64,000 nucleotides of DNA from Desmonostoc geniculatum HA4340-LM1. Lineage in GTDB: Bacteria > Cyanobacteriota > Cyanobacteriia > Cyanobacteriales > Nostocaceae. Under the pieces are notes generated by a model. The model was given only the letters and a program-made list of their open reading frames with translations, was not told the origin of the DNA and ran no database searches. Of this stretch, positions 26,786 to 35,451 are shown in pieces. The DNA is taken from contig JAHHHB010000018.1 in assembly GCA_019359545.1 (NCBI GenBank), positions 24,616-88,615 on the forward strand, given 5' to 3'. The position numbers were made by a program, and so were the translations under genes. Within the stretch, counting starts at the first letter, position 1; every line of letters begins with the position of its first letter.

Positions 26786-29026
26786 ATGGCAAATATCATT
26801 GGAACCGCAGGCAACGATACTCTACAGGGCATTATTTACGATTATGAGTTTGACACCCTAACTGGTGGAGGTGGCAACGATATATTTGTTTACGACATTT
26901 ACAACGGAAGTGGACAGCCATATACAATCACTGATTTTGGTGGCGTCGGTAAAGGCACAAATCCCTCAGCAGCAGTCATTGCTGAAGTCGATACTATCAA
27001 ATTCATTGGTGGATTGACTGCACGAAATCTGGTACTCACCCAGAATGGCACAAACTTGGAAATTGGCTTTGAAGGGATAGGAGGTTATGAGCTTGGATCT
27101 GGTCAATTTGAAGAGATAACTAAAGTCATCCTGCAAAACTTTGCCTTGGAAAATCTAGATAACCTCACCAAATCTACTGGAGCCACTGTAAACTCAGGCA
27201 ATATTCTATTTAATGAGCAAAGCAGTATTCAAGACAGTTTTGATGTCTTTAATGCTAACTCCACCCAAAGCACTGTCTTTAGAAAAAACACAGTCACTTT
27301 CCTCAACGACCTCGACAACAATGTCAAGGGTTTTGACAACTCAGATGATGTTATCAACGGTCAGGGAGGTGACGACATCATCAACGGCTTAAGTGGTAAC
27401 GACTTGCTGCGGGGTGGTACTGGCAACGATACTCTCATTGGTGGTGTGGGCAATGATACTCTTGTTGCTGGTACGAGGAGTGACTTCAATGCTGACAATT
27501 CAGAAGGCGATAACCTCCTCGATGGAGGCGATGGCAATGATACTCTCTTTGCCTCTGGCTACCAGTACTACCTCGGAATTTACACAGAAGACAAGGATCT
27601 CCGGTCTAAAGGGAATAATACCCTCAACGGTGGTGCTGGTAACGATACCTTGAGTGCTAGCGGTTCAACAGGCAATAACCTCCTTTTTGGTGGCGATGGC
27701 AATGATACCCTCTCCATCTCTGGCTATTCCCGAGAAACTTACCTCGGCGACTACTTCAACTCTGTCTCATCTGGCAATAACACCCTCAATGGTGGCAGTG
27801 GTGATGATACCTTGAGTGCTAGCGGTTCAACAGGGGATAATTTACTCTCTGGGGGTAATGGTAATGATTCCCTCTCCATCTCTGGCAGTGATGACCAGTA
27901 CTCATTTGAAGGCTATTACTCCTTTTCTGACTCTCGCTCATATGGCAATAACACCCTCAACGGTGGTGTAGGTAATGATACCTTGAGTGCTAGTGGTTCA
28001 AAAGGCGATAATTTACTTTCTGGTGGCGATGGCAATGATTCTCTCTCCATCTCTGGCGATTTGGAAACATCTAAGTACTATTTTGGCGGCTCTAACTACG
28101 AGTCTCGCTCATCTGGCAATAACACGCTCAACGGTGGTGCTGGTGATGACACCTTGAGTGCTAGTGGTTCAAAAGGCGATAATTTACTCTCTGGGGGCGA
28201 TGGCAATGATTCTCTCTCCGTCTCTGGTTACTACAGCCGAGAGACAATAGACTCAAACCCTGATTATTACTATCCCAGTTACTCTGATTCCACATACAAC
28301 TCTCGCTCATCTGGCAATAACACGCTTAATGGTGGCGCTGGCGATGATAACTTGAGCGCTAGTGGTTCAACAGGCGATAATTTACTCTCTGGTGGCGATG
28401 GCAATGACACTCTCTCCATCTCTGGCTACGATGATTCTAGCTCCTACTCTGTGTACGACAACGACCAGTACATCACCACTGACTACAACAACTACTACTA
28501 CTCTCGCTCTTTTGGCAATAACACGCTCAACGGTGGTGCTGGTGACGATTCTTTGAATGTTGACTCTTCATTAGGCGATAATCTACTCGACGGTGGTGAT
28601 GGCAAGGATACACTGACAGCCTCTGGCGCCGAGGGTAATAATACCCTCAAAGGTGGCAGTGGGGATGATATCCTCACAGGTGGCAAGGGTAATGATAGCC
28701 TCTATGGAGGAAGTGGTACTGATAAATTCATTTTCAGTAGTTTCAATGAAGGTGTTGATCGGATTTATGACTTCAACGCCACTAACGAAGTAATTCAAGT
28801 ATCGGCTGCTGGTTTTGGTGGCGGTTTATCAGCAGGTGTACTTTTAGATAGTCAGTTGAGAATTGGAACATCTGCAACCACTATAGCTCAAAGATTTATT
28901 TACAACTCGACTACAGGTGCATTGTTCTTTGACCAAGATGGTAGTGCAGGCGTATTTACTCAGGTAAAATTTGCACAATTATCTACTGGTTTGTCATTAA
29001 GCAACAACAATTTTCTGGTTGTTTAA
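26786..29026 (+). CDS. RTX-type calcium-binding repeat protein
   Basis: A 746-residue acidic protein rich in Gly, Asn, Asp and Ser. There is no N-terminal signal peptide; it opens MANIIGTAGNDTLQGI. GGxGNDTL-type nonapeptides form beta-rolls that bind calcium. From about residue 190 a composite unit recurs seven times: GNNTLNGGAGDDTLSASGS, then GDNLLSGGDGNDSLSISG, then a variable insert rich in Tyr, Ser and Asp (for example YDDSSSYSVYDNDQYIT). The C-terminus (FIYNSTTGALFFDQDGSAG, ending SLSNNNFLVV) resembles type I secretion signals of cyanobacterial RTX proteins. No catalytic domain is visible, so a surface or matrix role is likely. No ABC/HlyD exporter genes are nearby. Confidence 0.9.
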   Translation: MANIIGTAGNDTLQGIIYDYEFDTLTGGGGNDIFVYDIYNGSGQPYTITDFGGVGKGTNPSAAVIAEVDTIKFIGGLTARNLVLTQNGTNLEIGFEGIGGYELGSGQFEEITKVILQNFALENLDNLTKSTGATVNSGNILFNEQSSIQDSFDVFNANSTQSTVFRKNTVTFLNDLDNNVKGFDNSDDVINGQGGDDIINGLSGNDLLRGGTGNDTLIGGVGNDTLVAGTRSDFNADNSEGDNLLDGGDGNDTLFASGYQYYLGIYTEDKDLRSKGNNTLNGGAGNDTLSASGSTGNNLLFGGDGNDTLSISGYSRETYLGDYFNSVSSGNNTLNGGSGDDTLSASGSTGDNLLSGGNGNDSLSISGSDDQYSFEGYYSFSDSRSYGNNTLNGGVGNDTLSASGSKGDNLLSGGDGNDSLSISGDLETSKYYFGGSNYESRSSGNNTLNGGAGDDTLSASGSKGDNLLSGGDGNDSLSVSGYYSRETIDSNPDYYYPSYSDSTYNSRSSGNNTLNGGAGDDNLSASGSTGDNLLSGGDGNDTLSISGYDDSSSYSVYDNDQYITTDYNNYYYSRSFGNNTLNGGAGDDSLNVDSSLGDNLLDGGDGKDTLTASGAEGNNTLKGGSGDDILTGGKGNDSLYGGSGTDKFIFSSFNEGVDRIYDFNATNEVIQVSAAGFGGGLSAGVLLDSQLRIGTSATTIAQRFIYNSTTGALFFDQDGSAGVFTQVKFAQLSTGLSLSNNNFLVV

Positions 29027-29077
29027 GGGTAATTAAAGTTTCATTACATAGCAGCAAGCAAGCTCGTAAATCTTGAT

Positions 29078-29106
29078 AATGCGAGGTGTTGAAAATAGCA
29101 CCTCAT
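29078..29106 (+). terminator. Hairpin downstream of the RTX gene (copy of 25646 hairpin)
   Basis: AATGCGAGGTG, loop TTGAAAATAG, CACCTCAT. The sequence is shared with the hairpin at 25646, including upstream AATCTT. The stem is slightly shorter on the right side. Confidence 0.6.
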
Positions 29107-29139
29107 ATATAAACCAAGGCTTACAAAGTTGCTGCTCAG

Positions 29140-29168
29140 ATCCCCGACTTCTTCAAGAAGTCGGGGAT
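29140..29168. terminator. Bidirectional hairpin between convergent genes
   Basis: ATCCCCGACTTCTT pairs with AAGAAGTCGGGGAT around a one-base centre. This repeat type is dispersed in Nostoc spacers. It lies between the RTX gene (+) and the DAHP synthase gene (-). Confidence 0.6.
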
Positions 29169-29238
29169 TTAAATTCGGGTTAAGTAAGTGCCACTCCACC
29201 CTAGAGATATTTAGATTTTTTCTAGCCTACCAAACAAG

Positions 29239-30285
29239 TCACTTAAGCTTTTCGTGAGCAGCCAAAATAATTTTCTCTGTTTCTTCCCAGTTAATACATT
29301 TGTCTGTTACAGAAACACCATATTTTAATTCTTCTTGTTTCCCAGTAAGTGGTTGATTACCTTCATATATATTCGATTCCAGCATCATGCCGACTATTGA
29401 TGTATTGCCATCCAATATTTGCTCGATAATATTTTCCAAGACGGCAGCTTGTAATTTATAGTCTTTATTTGTATTGCCGTGGCTACAATCGATGACAATT
29501 CTGGGTGGTAAATTTGCCTCTTTTAATTTCTTTTCTATCAGACTGACGCTTGCTACATCAAAGTTTGGCTGATTACCACCTCTTAAAATGACGTGACCGT
29601 AGGCATTACCTTTTGTTTGAAAAACGCTGACTTGTCCGTTTTGATTAATGCCCAGAAAATTATGAGGGTTCCTAGCTGATTGTAGGGCATTGAGAGCTAC
29701 TTGAATATTGCCATCAGTACCGTTTTTAAAACCCACAGGCATGGAAAGTCCGCTTGCCATTTCCCGATGAGTTTGCGATTCTGTGGTGCGTGCGCCAATG
29801 GCAGACCATGTAATCAGTTCACTAATGTATTGAGGGATGATTGGATCTAGGGCTTCTGTGCCAGCAGGTAATCCCATTTCTGTAATTTGTAATAATAGCT
29901 GGCGTGCAATTAATAATCCATTTTCTACATGAAAAGAATCATCCATATCTGGGTCGTTAATTAATCCTTTCCAGCCTACAGTTGTTCTGGGTTTTTCAAA
30001 GTAAACTCGCATAATTAATAGCAGTTTATCTTGGACTCGCTCAGCCAATACTTTCAATCGTTGGGAATATTCGATCGCTGCTTTAGGATCGTGGATTGAA
30101 CAGGGGCCAACCACTATGAATTTTCGGCGATCGCGAAAATCCAAAATATCTTCTATTTCCTCTCTGTACCTTAAAACCGTTTGTTCTGCTAATTGAGTTA
30201 ATGGTAATCTTGATTTAATTTCATTGGGAGTTAAAAGAACGCGATCGTTCTCGATGTTAGCATTAAATAATTTGTGGTTGTGCAT
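29239..30285 (-). CDS. 3-deoxy-7-phosphoheptulonate (DAHP) synthase, AroF/G type
   Basis: A 348-residue class I DAHP synthase condensing phosphoenolpyruvate with erythrose 4-phosphate, the first shikimate pathway step. Motifs: FIVVGPCSIHDPKAAIEY, MRVYFEKPRTTVGWKGLINDP, GARTTESQTHREMASG, VGFKNGTDGN, and RIVIDCSHGNTNKDY with metal and substrate residues. The ATG at 30285 was preferred over an in-frame ATG 54 bases upstream. It gives the usual length of about 350 and has GAGAGCATCTCC before it. The N-terminal 40 residues probably mediate dimerisation and feedback inhibition by an aromatic amino acid. A cyanobacterium usually also has another DAHP synthase. Confidence 0.93.
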   Translation of the reverse strand: MHNHKLFNANIENDRVLLTPNEIKSRLPLTQLAEQTVLRYREEIEDILDFRDRRKFIVVGPCSIHDPKAAIEYSQRLKVLAERVQDKLLLIMRVYFEKPRTTVGWKGLINDPDMDDSFHVENGLLIARQLLLQITEMGLPAGTEALDPIIPQYISELITWSAIGARTTESQTHREMASGLSMPVGFKNGTDGNIQVALNALQSARNPHNFLGINQNGQVSVFQTKGNAYGHVILRGGNQPNFDVASVSLIEKKLKEANLPPRIVIDCSHGNTNKDYKLQAAVLENIIEQILDGNTSIVGMMLESNIYEGNQPLTGKQEELKYGVSVTDKCINWEETEKIILAAHEKLK

Positions 30286-30572
30286 GGAGATGCTCTCTTT
30301 TATGCTATTCTGTTTATGAGTGAAATTTAATATACACACTTTTAATCAAAAATACAATATAAATTGATATTTTGTCTGGAAAATTTTATATCATAATTTG
30401 ATTTTAGTGAAGCAATTACTGTTATGAATATTTGACTTGATTCTAATATTGCTGTTTTCAATTAAGTAAAATCCAGGTTAAATACACAGTTATGCACAGG
30501 TGTAAAATTATGCCAAAAGATTCAGATAAAATTTTCGGCGTTGCTGATTTTGTATATGAAAACGATTGTGCA
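30286..30572. other. Spacer upstream of the DAHP synthase gene
   Basis: AT-rich sequence expected to contain the promoter of the minus-strand aro gene. No gene or clear operator identified. Confidence 0.35.
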
Positions 30573-30650
30573 TGATATCAAAATCCTTGTAGAGATGTTG
30601 CAATGCAACGTCTCTACTTAATTATCGCAGATAGAGTCTTTGATATCATA
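30573..30650. mobile_element. Small nested inverted-repeat element
   Basis: TGATATCAAA (30573) and TTTGATATCA (30639) form outer inverted repeats of a 78-base unit. Inside, GTAGAGATGTTGCA pairs with TGCAACGTCTCTAC. It has no coding capacity and fits a MITE-type element. Confidence 0.55.
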
Positions 30651-30733
30651 TCCTGACGCGAGGAGAACTTTGTAGACGCTTGTGCGGCTACTCTTGAATA
30701 TGATTAAGAAATATTGTTTTTGCTCGATTGATT

Positions 30734-31264
30734 ATGTATGTAGAGGTGTTATCTGCTTCAATCGATGACAAACCACTCATCCAACGGATGATGGAGCTTT
30801 ATCAGTATGACTTTTCAGAGTTTGAAGATCATGACCTCAATGAGCATGGTTACTTTGGATACCCTTATCTAGATTATTACTGGATTGAGGGCGATCGCTA
30901 CCCGTTCATTGTGCGAGTAGGCAAAAAGCTTGCTGGATTTGTTTTAGTGAATCAGTTCACATACATTGCAGACAGTCAGTATTCCATTGCAGAGTTTTTT
31001 ATCTTACGCAAATATAGGCAGCAAGGAATTGGTAAATTGGTTGCTTCTCAAGTCTTCAACCGATTTTGCGGTAAGTGGGAGATTTATCAAATTACCACAA
31101 ATACAGTTGCTCAAAAATTTTGGCGCAGTGTCATTGCAGAGTATACAACAGGGAAATTTACAGAAATTGCCATCGATGATGGCGATCGCCAAGGAATGAT
31201 TCAATGTTTTGACAACACGTCATATCGTTTCCAAAAATCTTTGCAACACATGAATCGACTGTAG
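30734..31264 (+). CDS. GNAT family N-acetyltransferase
   Basis: A 176-residue acetyl-CoA-dependent acyltransferase. The GNAT core is visible: VGKKLAGFVLVNQF (strand 4 region), IAEFFILRKYRQQGIGKLVASQVF (motif A, acetyl-CoA pyrophosphate loop Q-Q-G-I-G-K) and ITTNTVAQKFWRSVIAEY (motif B). The acceptor is unknown. The ATG at 30734 is preferred to an in-frame TTG two codons upstream. The stop codon TAG (31262-31264) lies inside a mobile palindrome that begins at 31261, so insertion of that element may have redefined the C-terminus. Confidence 0.85.
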   Translation: MYVEVLSASIDDKPLIQRMMELYQYDFSEFEDHDLNEHGYFGYPYLDYYWIEGDRYPFIVRVGKKLAGFVLVNQFTYIADSQYSIAEFFILRKYRQQGIGKLVASQVFNRFCGKWEIYQITTNTVAQKFWRSVIAEYTTGKFTEIAIDDGDRQGMIQCFDNTSYRFQKSLQHMNRL

Positions 31265-31288
31265 GGGCATACAGTTGTACGCCCCTAC
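31261..31288. repeat. GTAGGGGC palindrome, copy 2
   Basis: GTAGGGGCATACAGTTG followed by TACGCCCCTAC, a 28-base near-perfect palindrome related to that at 26524-26551 and to the ends of the composite elements at 48352 and 63649. It supplies the stop codon of the GNAT gene. Confidence 0.65.
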
Positions 31289-31534
31289 CTAACCCTTACA
31301 ATAACTTGAAGCCCAGGTTATTCAGAACTTGTCGCAAGCGATCGCGTCCTCTCAATGACTCGACACTTGCAATGCGCCCGGATGAGTGTTCTGACCAATC
31401 ACCAGCAACATTCATCTTTTGTTCAGTATAGAACTCTTTGATGATGTTATTGTAATGAGCGATCGCTTCATCTTGTTCTGCCAATTTATAAGTTTCCCGG
31501 TGCAGCACAGCTGATTGTGGTAATCGTGGCTTAA

Positions 31535-31707
31535 CCCTCTTTTGTCAGAGTGGGAAAATCCAATCGCCCAAATGCTTACAGGGCTTTAATTTCCACTTTT
31601 ATCTATAAATTTCAGTTTCTGTTAGAAAATAAAGCCTCAAACCTTGATGAAATCAAAGTCTCAGAATCAGGCTGAGATTATTGTTTTCCGAGAGTGACAA
31701 AAGAGGG
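31535..31707. mobile_element. TTAA-flanked MITE, copy A
   Basis: 173 bases with ends CCCTCTTTTGTCA and TGACAAAAGAGGG, flanked on both sides by TTAA (31531-31534 and 31708-31711), which looks like a 4-base target duplication. It is the reverse complement of 41670-41842, with no difference that I could find. No coding capacity. It interrupts the nitroreductase gene. Confidence 0.85.
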
Positions 31708-32205
31708 TTAATTGCAGCATTCACTTCTGGATCTGGATAGCCCACACATAACCCAAACACAGCATACACAGAAGCAGGCAAATTCAAGATTGCTGCTACC
31801 TCTTCTGGGCGGTTGCGGATTCCACCGATATATACTGTTCCCAAACCCAGGGACTCAGCTGCTACTGTGGCATTTTGGGCTGCTAATGTGGCATCAACCG
31901 TTGCCATAACAAACATTTCCAAATATTCCAAACCATCATGAGATATACCGCGACTGTCAGCAACGTAAGTCAGACGTGCTAAATCTGCTAACCACACCAA
32001 GAATAAAGGTGCTTGTCGGATGTGTGCTTGATTTCCCGCCAGCTTGGATAACTCATCCTTGCGTTCTTGACTTTCGACTGCTACCACACTCCAGGTTTGC
32101 AAATTTGAGGAAGTAGATGCAGATTGGGCGGCTGCAACTAGCAACTCCAGAGTTCCGGCTGGTAAAGGATCGGATAGATAAGCACGAATTGAACGGTGAG
32201 ATAGT

Positions 32206-32422
32206 CCCTCTTTTGTTACTACGGGGAAAGTATAATCAGGAAGAAAGCAGACAAAGCAAGTAAGAGGAATGGTTACGGCGCGCAGACAGCCAGTAAGCAC
32301 AGTGGCATTCATAGATAACTATTGCCAGCACTATTATTCAGTATTTGAGGATGTGAGGCATTTTGAAGCATGCTAGTTGAATCTCTTGTCAATTTTTCTT
32401 TTCCTAAAGTAACAAAAGAGGG
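32206..32422. mobile_element. Second MITE of the same end family
   Basis: 217 bases with 15-base inverted ends CCCTCTTTTGTTACT and AGTAACAAAAGAGGG. The ends match those of the 173-base MITE except for T/C at one position; the interior differs. The right flank is TTAA, the left flank is TAGT, so the target duplication is imperfect or decayed. It separates the nitroreductase start from its body. Confidence 0.65.
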
Positions 32423-32609
32423 TTAACATCAAAAGCGTATTTAATCCTGTACGTAGTCGATTTAACAGCGATCGCGCTCCTCAAAGACCCAAACTTAAGC
32501 AACTTTGAGGAACGCGTATCCGACTCTGGAGAAGGTCGGTGGAGTGGGAAATTGGATTTATTGGTGGAATAAATCTAAAATCTAAAATCTAAAATCCAAA
32601 ATTGTCTGA

Positions 32610-33371
32610 CTAATCGAGGAAATCAGGTTCTTCCCGAACAATGCGATTGTAAAGAGGCTGGAAGCTGAACCACCCACTTTTAGACGCTCCCACTTGACTG
32701 TGTGTTAAACGGGCTGTTTCGTGTTTGATAATATTGGGTCTACCTGCGGCTTGTGCTAGCAGTTGTGCTTGGCACGATCGCTCTAAGCTAATGTACCAAA
32801 AAGCAGCTTCATCTACCGTATGTCCCACAGTTAAAATACCGTGGTTACGCAGAATTATGGCTTTAGCTCTGCCCAAAGCTTCTGCAAGTCGCTTTCCTTC
32901 AGAAGTATCTAATACGACACCTGTATAATCTTCAAACAGTGCATGGTCTTCGTAAAAAGCACAAGAATCTTGAGTCAAGGGGTCAAGCAGACGACCCAAA
33001 CTCGACCAGGCTTTGCCATAAATTGAATGAGCGTGTGCGGCTGCAATTACATCAGGTCGAGCCTCATGAATCTGAGAATGAATGGCGAAGGCAGCTTGAT
33101 TCACCTGAGCATCGCCTTTCACCACCTCACCTTCTTTATTAACCAAAATCAGGTCAGAAACTCGGATATGACCGAAGTATACTCCCAATGGATTAACCCA
33201 GAAATGGTCTGTAAACTCCGGATCGCGGGCTGTAATATGACCTGCGATGCCTTCAGAGAAGCCAAAGCGACCAAACAGACGAAAGGCAGCGGCTAGACGT
33301 TGCTTGCGGTGGAGGCGTTCGTCTTCAACTTGCTCGAATACAGGGGGTTGCGGTCTATCGTACTTGGGCAT
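32610..33371 (-). CDS. Class II aldolase/adducin family protein
   Basis: A 253-residue protein of the zinc-dependent class II aldolase/adducin head family. Visible are GRFGFSEGIAGHITARDPEF, the metal-binding histidine pair in IAAAHAHSIYGKAWSSLG, and a further His in AIILRNHGILTVGHTVDEAAF. Family members cleave or epimerise sugar phosphates such as fuculose or ribulose phosphates; the substrate here is not evident. The ATG at 33371 was chosen over one 45 bases upstream because AGGAGGAAAAAGAAC directly precedes it. The upstream cupin-like gene overlaps this start by 17 bases on the same strand, so the two are co-transcribed. Confidence 0.88.
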   Translation of the reverse strand: MPKYDRPQPPVFEQVEDERLHRKQRLAAAFRLFGRFGFSEGIAGHITARDPEFTDHFWVNPLGVYFGHIRVSDLILVNKEGEVVKGDAQVNQAAFAIHSQIHEARPDVIAAAHAHSIYGKAWSSLGRLLDPLTQDSCAFYEDHALFEDYTGVVLDTSEGKRLAEALGRAKAIILRNHGILTVGHTVDEAAFWYISLERSCQAQLLAQAAGRPNIIKHETARLTHSQVGASKSGWFSFQPLYNRIVREEPDFLD

Positions 33372-33681
33372 GTTCTTTTTCCTCCTCCTCTTTACAGGGA
33401 GCATGAGAATATCCAAAGCGAAAAGATTTGACGGTGTGAGATTCTAGAATGAATTGATGACGCCAGATGCAACCAGTATCATTACCCAGAAGATGGATGG
33501 ATACAGATTCACTCTCGGATGTGGTTTTGACGGCATGGATATCACCATCTGGAGGTAGGAGGCGGTAAATATCCCCCCTTTGAAGCGATGCCTGCGGCAA
33601 CGCGAAGCGCGAACGCAATTCTTGACTTTCAATAAACCATTGGTCTTCAGGCAATGGTTCTAAAATAGTATCGTTGATCAT
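33355..33681 (-). CDS. Cysteine dioxygenase-like cupin, half-length
   Basis: A 108-residue protein matching only the second half of the cupin barrel of cysteine dioxygenase-like proteins: DIYRLLPPDGDIHAVKTTSE with a conserved His, SVSIHLLGNDTGCIWRH and FRFGYSHAPC. The first metal motif (H-x-H) expected upstream is absent, so it probably cannot bind iron normally. The ATG at 33681 is preceded by GAGGAATATAG, so it may still be translated. Part of its N-terminal coding (33587-33615) resembles a dispersed GCGTTCGCGCTTCGCG-type repeat. It is either a truncated gene kept as a leader of the aldolase operon or a true short cupin. Confidence 0.6.
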   Translation of the reverse strand: MINDTILEPLPEDQWFIESQELRSRFALPQASLQRGDIYRLLPPDGDIHAVKTTSESESVSIHLLGNDTGCIWRHQFILESHTVKSFRFGYSHAPCKEEEEKEHAQVR

Positions 33682-33765
33682 CTATATTCCTCATTAATCT
33701 AAGTAAGTCGGCTTAAATATTCCTTGTTGCTTAGTTAATCTATATTTAAATACTTTCGTGTTATT

Positions 33766-34713
33766 GTGCCAACCTACTTGCTAAGTTTTTTATCTTTGGC
33801 GATCGTAGTCCAACAACAGCGTGCAGCCCAAGCTCAGCGCAATGGTCGTGCTAAGTTTCTCGATGGTAGTATCGACAGAACAGCAGCCGGAGCGATGAAA
33901 AGAAAAGCTGAAATATCAGCCGGAATTGCCAAAAAGAAACATGAAGCAGCAGTAGTTAAAGCTAATCAAAAAGTTGCAGATACGAAGGTAAAAACAACGA
34001 AAGTAACAAGTATTCAGCTAGAAGAAAAAAGCCAAAAGCGTAAAAATTTAATTGATATTCAAGGTGCAAATCTAAGGGTATCAGAACGGATACTTTTACA
34101 CAACATTCAGCTACATGTTTCTTCTGGCGATCGCCTTGCCATTGTCGGCGCTAATGGTTCCGGTAAATCGAGTTTGGTAAAAGCAATTTTGGGAAGGGAA
34201 AACCAAGCAGCAGTTTTGGAATCAGGTGAGGTTTTGCTTGCACCGGTGATGAAAGCTATATATCTCGATCAAACCTATGAATTGGTAAATCGCCATTACA
34301 CAATTTTGGAAAATATGCAAGCAGCTAATCCAAATCTGAACTATCAGCTTTTACGGCAACAACTAGGACATTTTCTATTTAAATACGACGAGGTTAATAA
34401 AAGCGCATCTGTACTCAGTGGTGGCGAGTTGGCAAGATTGGCAATCGCTATGATCGGTATCTCTGAAATTGACCTGCTGATTCTCGACGAACCAACTAAT
34501 AACTTAGATATTCAAACCGTCGAACAAATGGTAGTAGGTATCAATGACTATCAAGGAGCTATTTGGGTAATTTCCCACGATCTAGATTTCCTCAGGCGGA
34601 TTAATATTACTCAAAGTTTCAAATTGAAAGGTCAGGGGTTGCAAATGACAACCTATTTACCTAGTACACCAGAGCAATATTATCAAGAATTACTCCTATG
34701 TAATGATGAGTGA
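33766..34713 (+). pseudogene. 5'-truncated ABC-F ATPase
   Basis: A 315-codon frame encoding the linker and second ATPase domain of an ABC-F protein (full length usually 500-600 aa). The basic linker QQQRAAQAQRNGRAKFLDGS is followed by Walker A GANGSGKSS, signature LSGGELARLAIA, Walker B LLILDEPTNNLD and switch HDL. The first ATPase domain is missing. The first 15 residues (PTYLLSFLSLAIVV, GTG start) are hydrophobic and foreign to the family, so the junction lies near 33800. ABC-F proteins act on ribosomes with two ATP sites, so this half is unlikely to work normally. The half-length cupin gene lies 84 bases away, divergent. Confidence 0.75.
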
Positions 34714-34918
34714 TATTTGTGTTATTAAGTCATTAGACCTGTGTTCAGGCTCAAATTTCAGTAATAGCTGTTTTGTTTTGTATTGCTTGCAACTATTGTC
34801 TTCGGATTGCACTGACCCTTGTCCGTCATCTGCAACTTAAATATCAAGCTCTACAACAGAAGCCGCAAAGCATACAGGCAAGTTATAATTCTTTTGCGGA
34901 TGAACGTAACAAAAATTT

Positions 34919-35245
34919 ATGAGTAACCCCCTTGTGCAAGCGTTTTTTGTAGGCAGAGCGGTAGCTGAAGTAGTTAACGAGCGTTTAGAGGTCGCCTTGA
35001 CCGATGCTTTGAGTGAGCTTGGCAAATTTGATGCTGAAACTAGAGAGCAGTTTCGCCAGTTTACAGAAGAAGTCCTAGAGCGGGCAAATCGAGCAGCAGA
35101 AGCTGCTAATACTGGCCAAGCTAGCACAAGTACTAGGCAACCCGGTTCAGAGCCAATAGACGTGCAAGCAGAAATCGATCAATTACGAGCAGAAATTGCC
35201 CTATTGCGAACAGAACTCCAGCATTATCGCAGAACTTCTGCATAA
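34919..35245 (+). CDS. Conserved cyanobacterial coiled-coil protein
   Basis: A 108-residue soluble protein. The N-terminal part ([20 protein letters not shown]) is followed by amphipathic helices, a Thr/Ser/Pro-rich linker (about 66-77) and a C-terminal coiled coil ([20 protein letters not shown]). I believe it belongs to a cyanobacterial/plastid family of unknown function, similar in layout to phasin-like proteins. The ATG at 34919 opens the conserved segment. It lies 206 bases upstream of the UbiB-type gene, separated by tandem repeats. Confidence 0.7.
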   Translation: MSNPLVQAFFVGRAVAEVVNERLEVALTDALSELGKFDAETREQFRQFTEEVLERANRAAEAANTGQASTSTRQPGSEPIDVQAEIDQLRAEIALLRTELQHYRRTSA

Positions 35246-35254
35246 ATCTAGTCA

Positions 35255-35445
35255 TTGGTCATTGGTCATTAGTCATTAGTCATTGGTCACTTGTACTGAG
35301 CGTACCCCTACGGGAAAGCAATCTACTCGTAGCGTCTCCAAGAGTTGCCGTTGGCGCAGCATCTCCAAAAGTTGTACTAGTCATTAATTTTATGCAAACG
35401 ACAAATGACAAATGACAAACGACAAACGACAACTGACAAATGACA
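35255..35445. repeat. Heptamer tandem repeats in inverted arrangement
   Basis: GTCATTG/GTCATTA heptamers (35255-35287) are complementary to AAATGAC/AAACGAC heptamers (35400-35443). The block between them contains CGTAGCGTCTCCAAGAGTTG and GGCGCAGCATCTCC pieces of dispersed Nostoc repeats. No gene. Confidence 0.6.
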
Positions 35446-35451
35446 ATTTGA

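Larger units (their letters stand above)
31296..32429 (-). pseudogene. Nitroreductase family gene split by two MITEs
   Basis: Three pieces of one oxidoreductase read in order on the minus strand. The presumed start region (ATG 32429, MLT) is followed by a 217-base element. The core is 32205-31712: SHRSIRAYLSDPLPAGTLEL, AAQSASTSSNLQTWSVV (FMN-binding region), LGLGTVYIGGIRN. A 173-base MITE follows at 31707-31535, then the C-terminal part 31530-31296 (KPRLPQSAVLHRETYKLAEQ, ending GRDRLRQVLNNLGFKLL). Removing the 173-base element plus one TTAA restores an open frame through VNAAIKPRLPQS. As it stands, translation of the core ends inside that MITE at 31653. Family members are FMN-dependent NAD(P)H oxidoreductases. 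Confidence 0.8.

Noticed and set aside
27393..28798. Additional ORFs in other frames within the RTX gene
   Set aside because: They mirror the repeat structure of the RTX reading frame and have no independent support.
30286..30339. Longer N-terminus for DAHP synthase (start at 30339)
   Set aside because: The inner ATG at 30285 has a better ribosome binding region and gives the usual family length.
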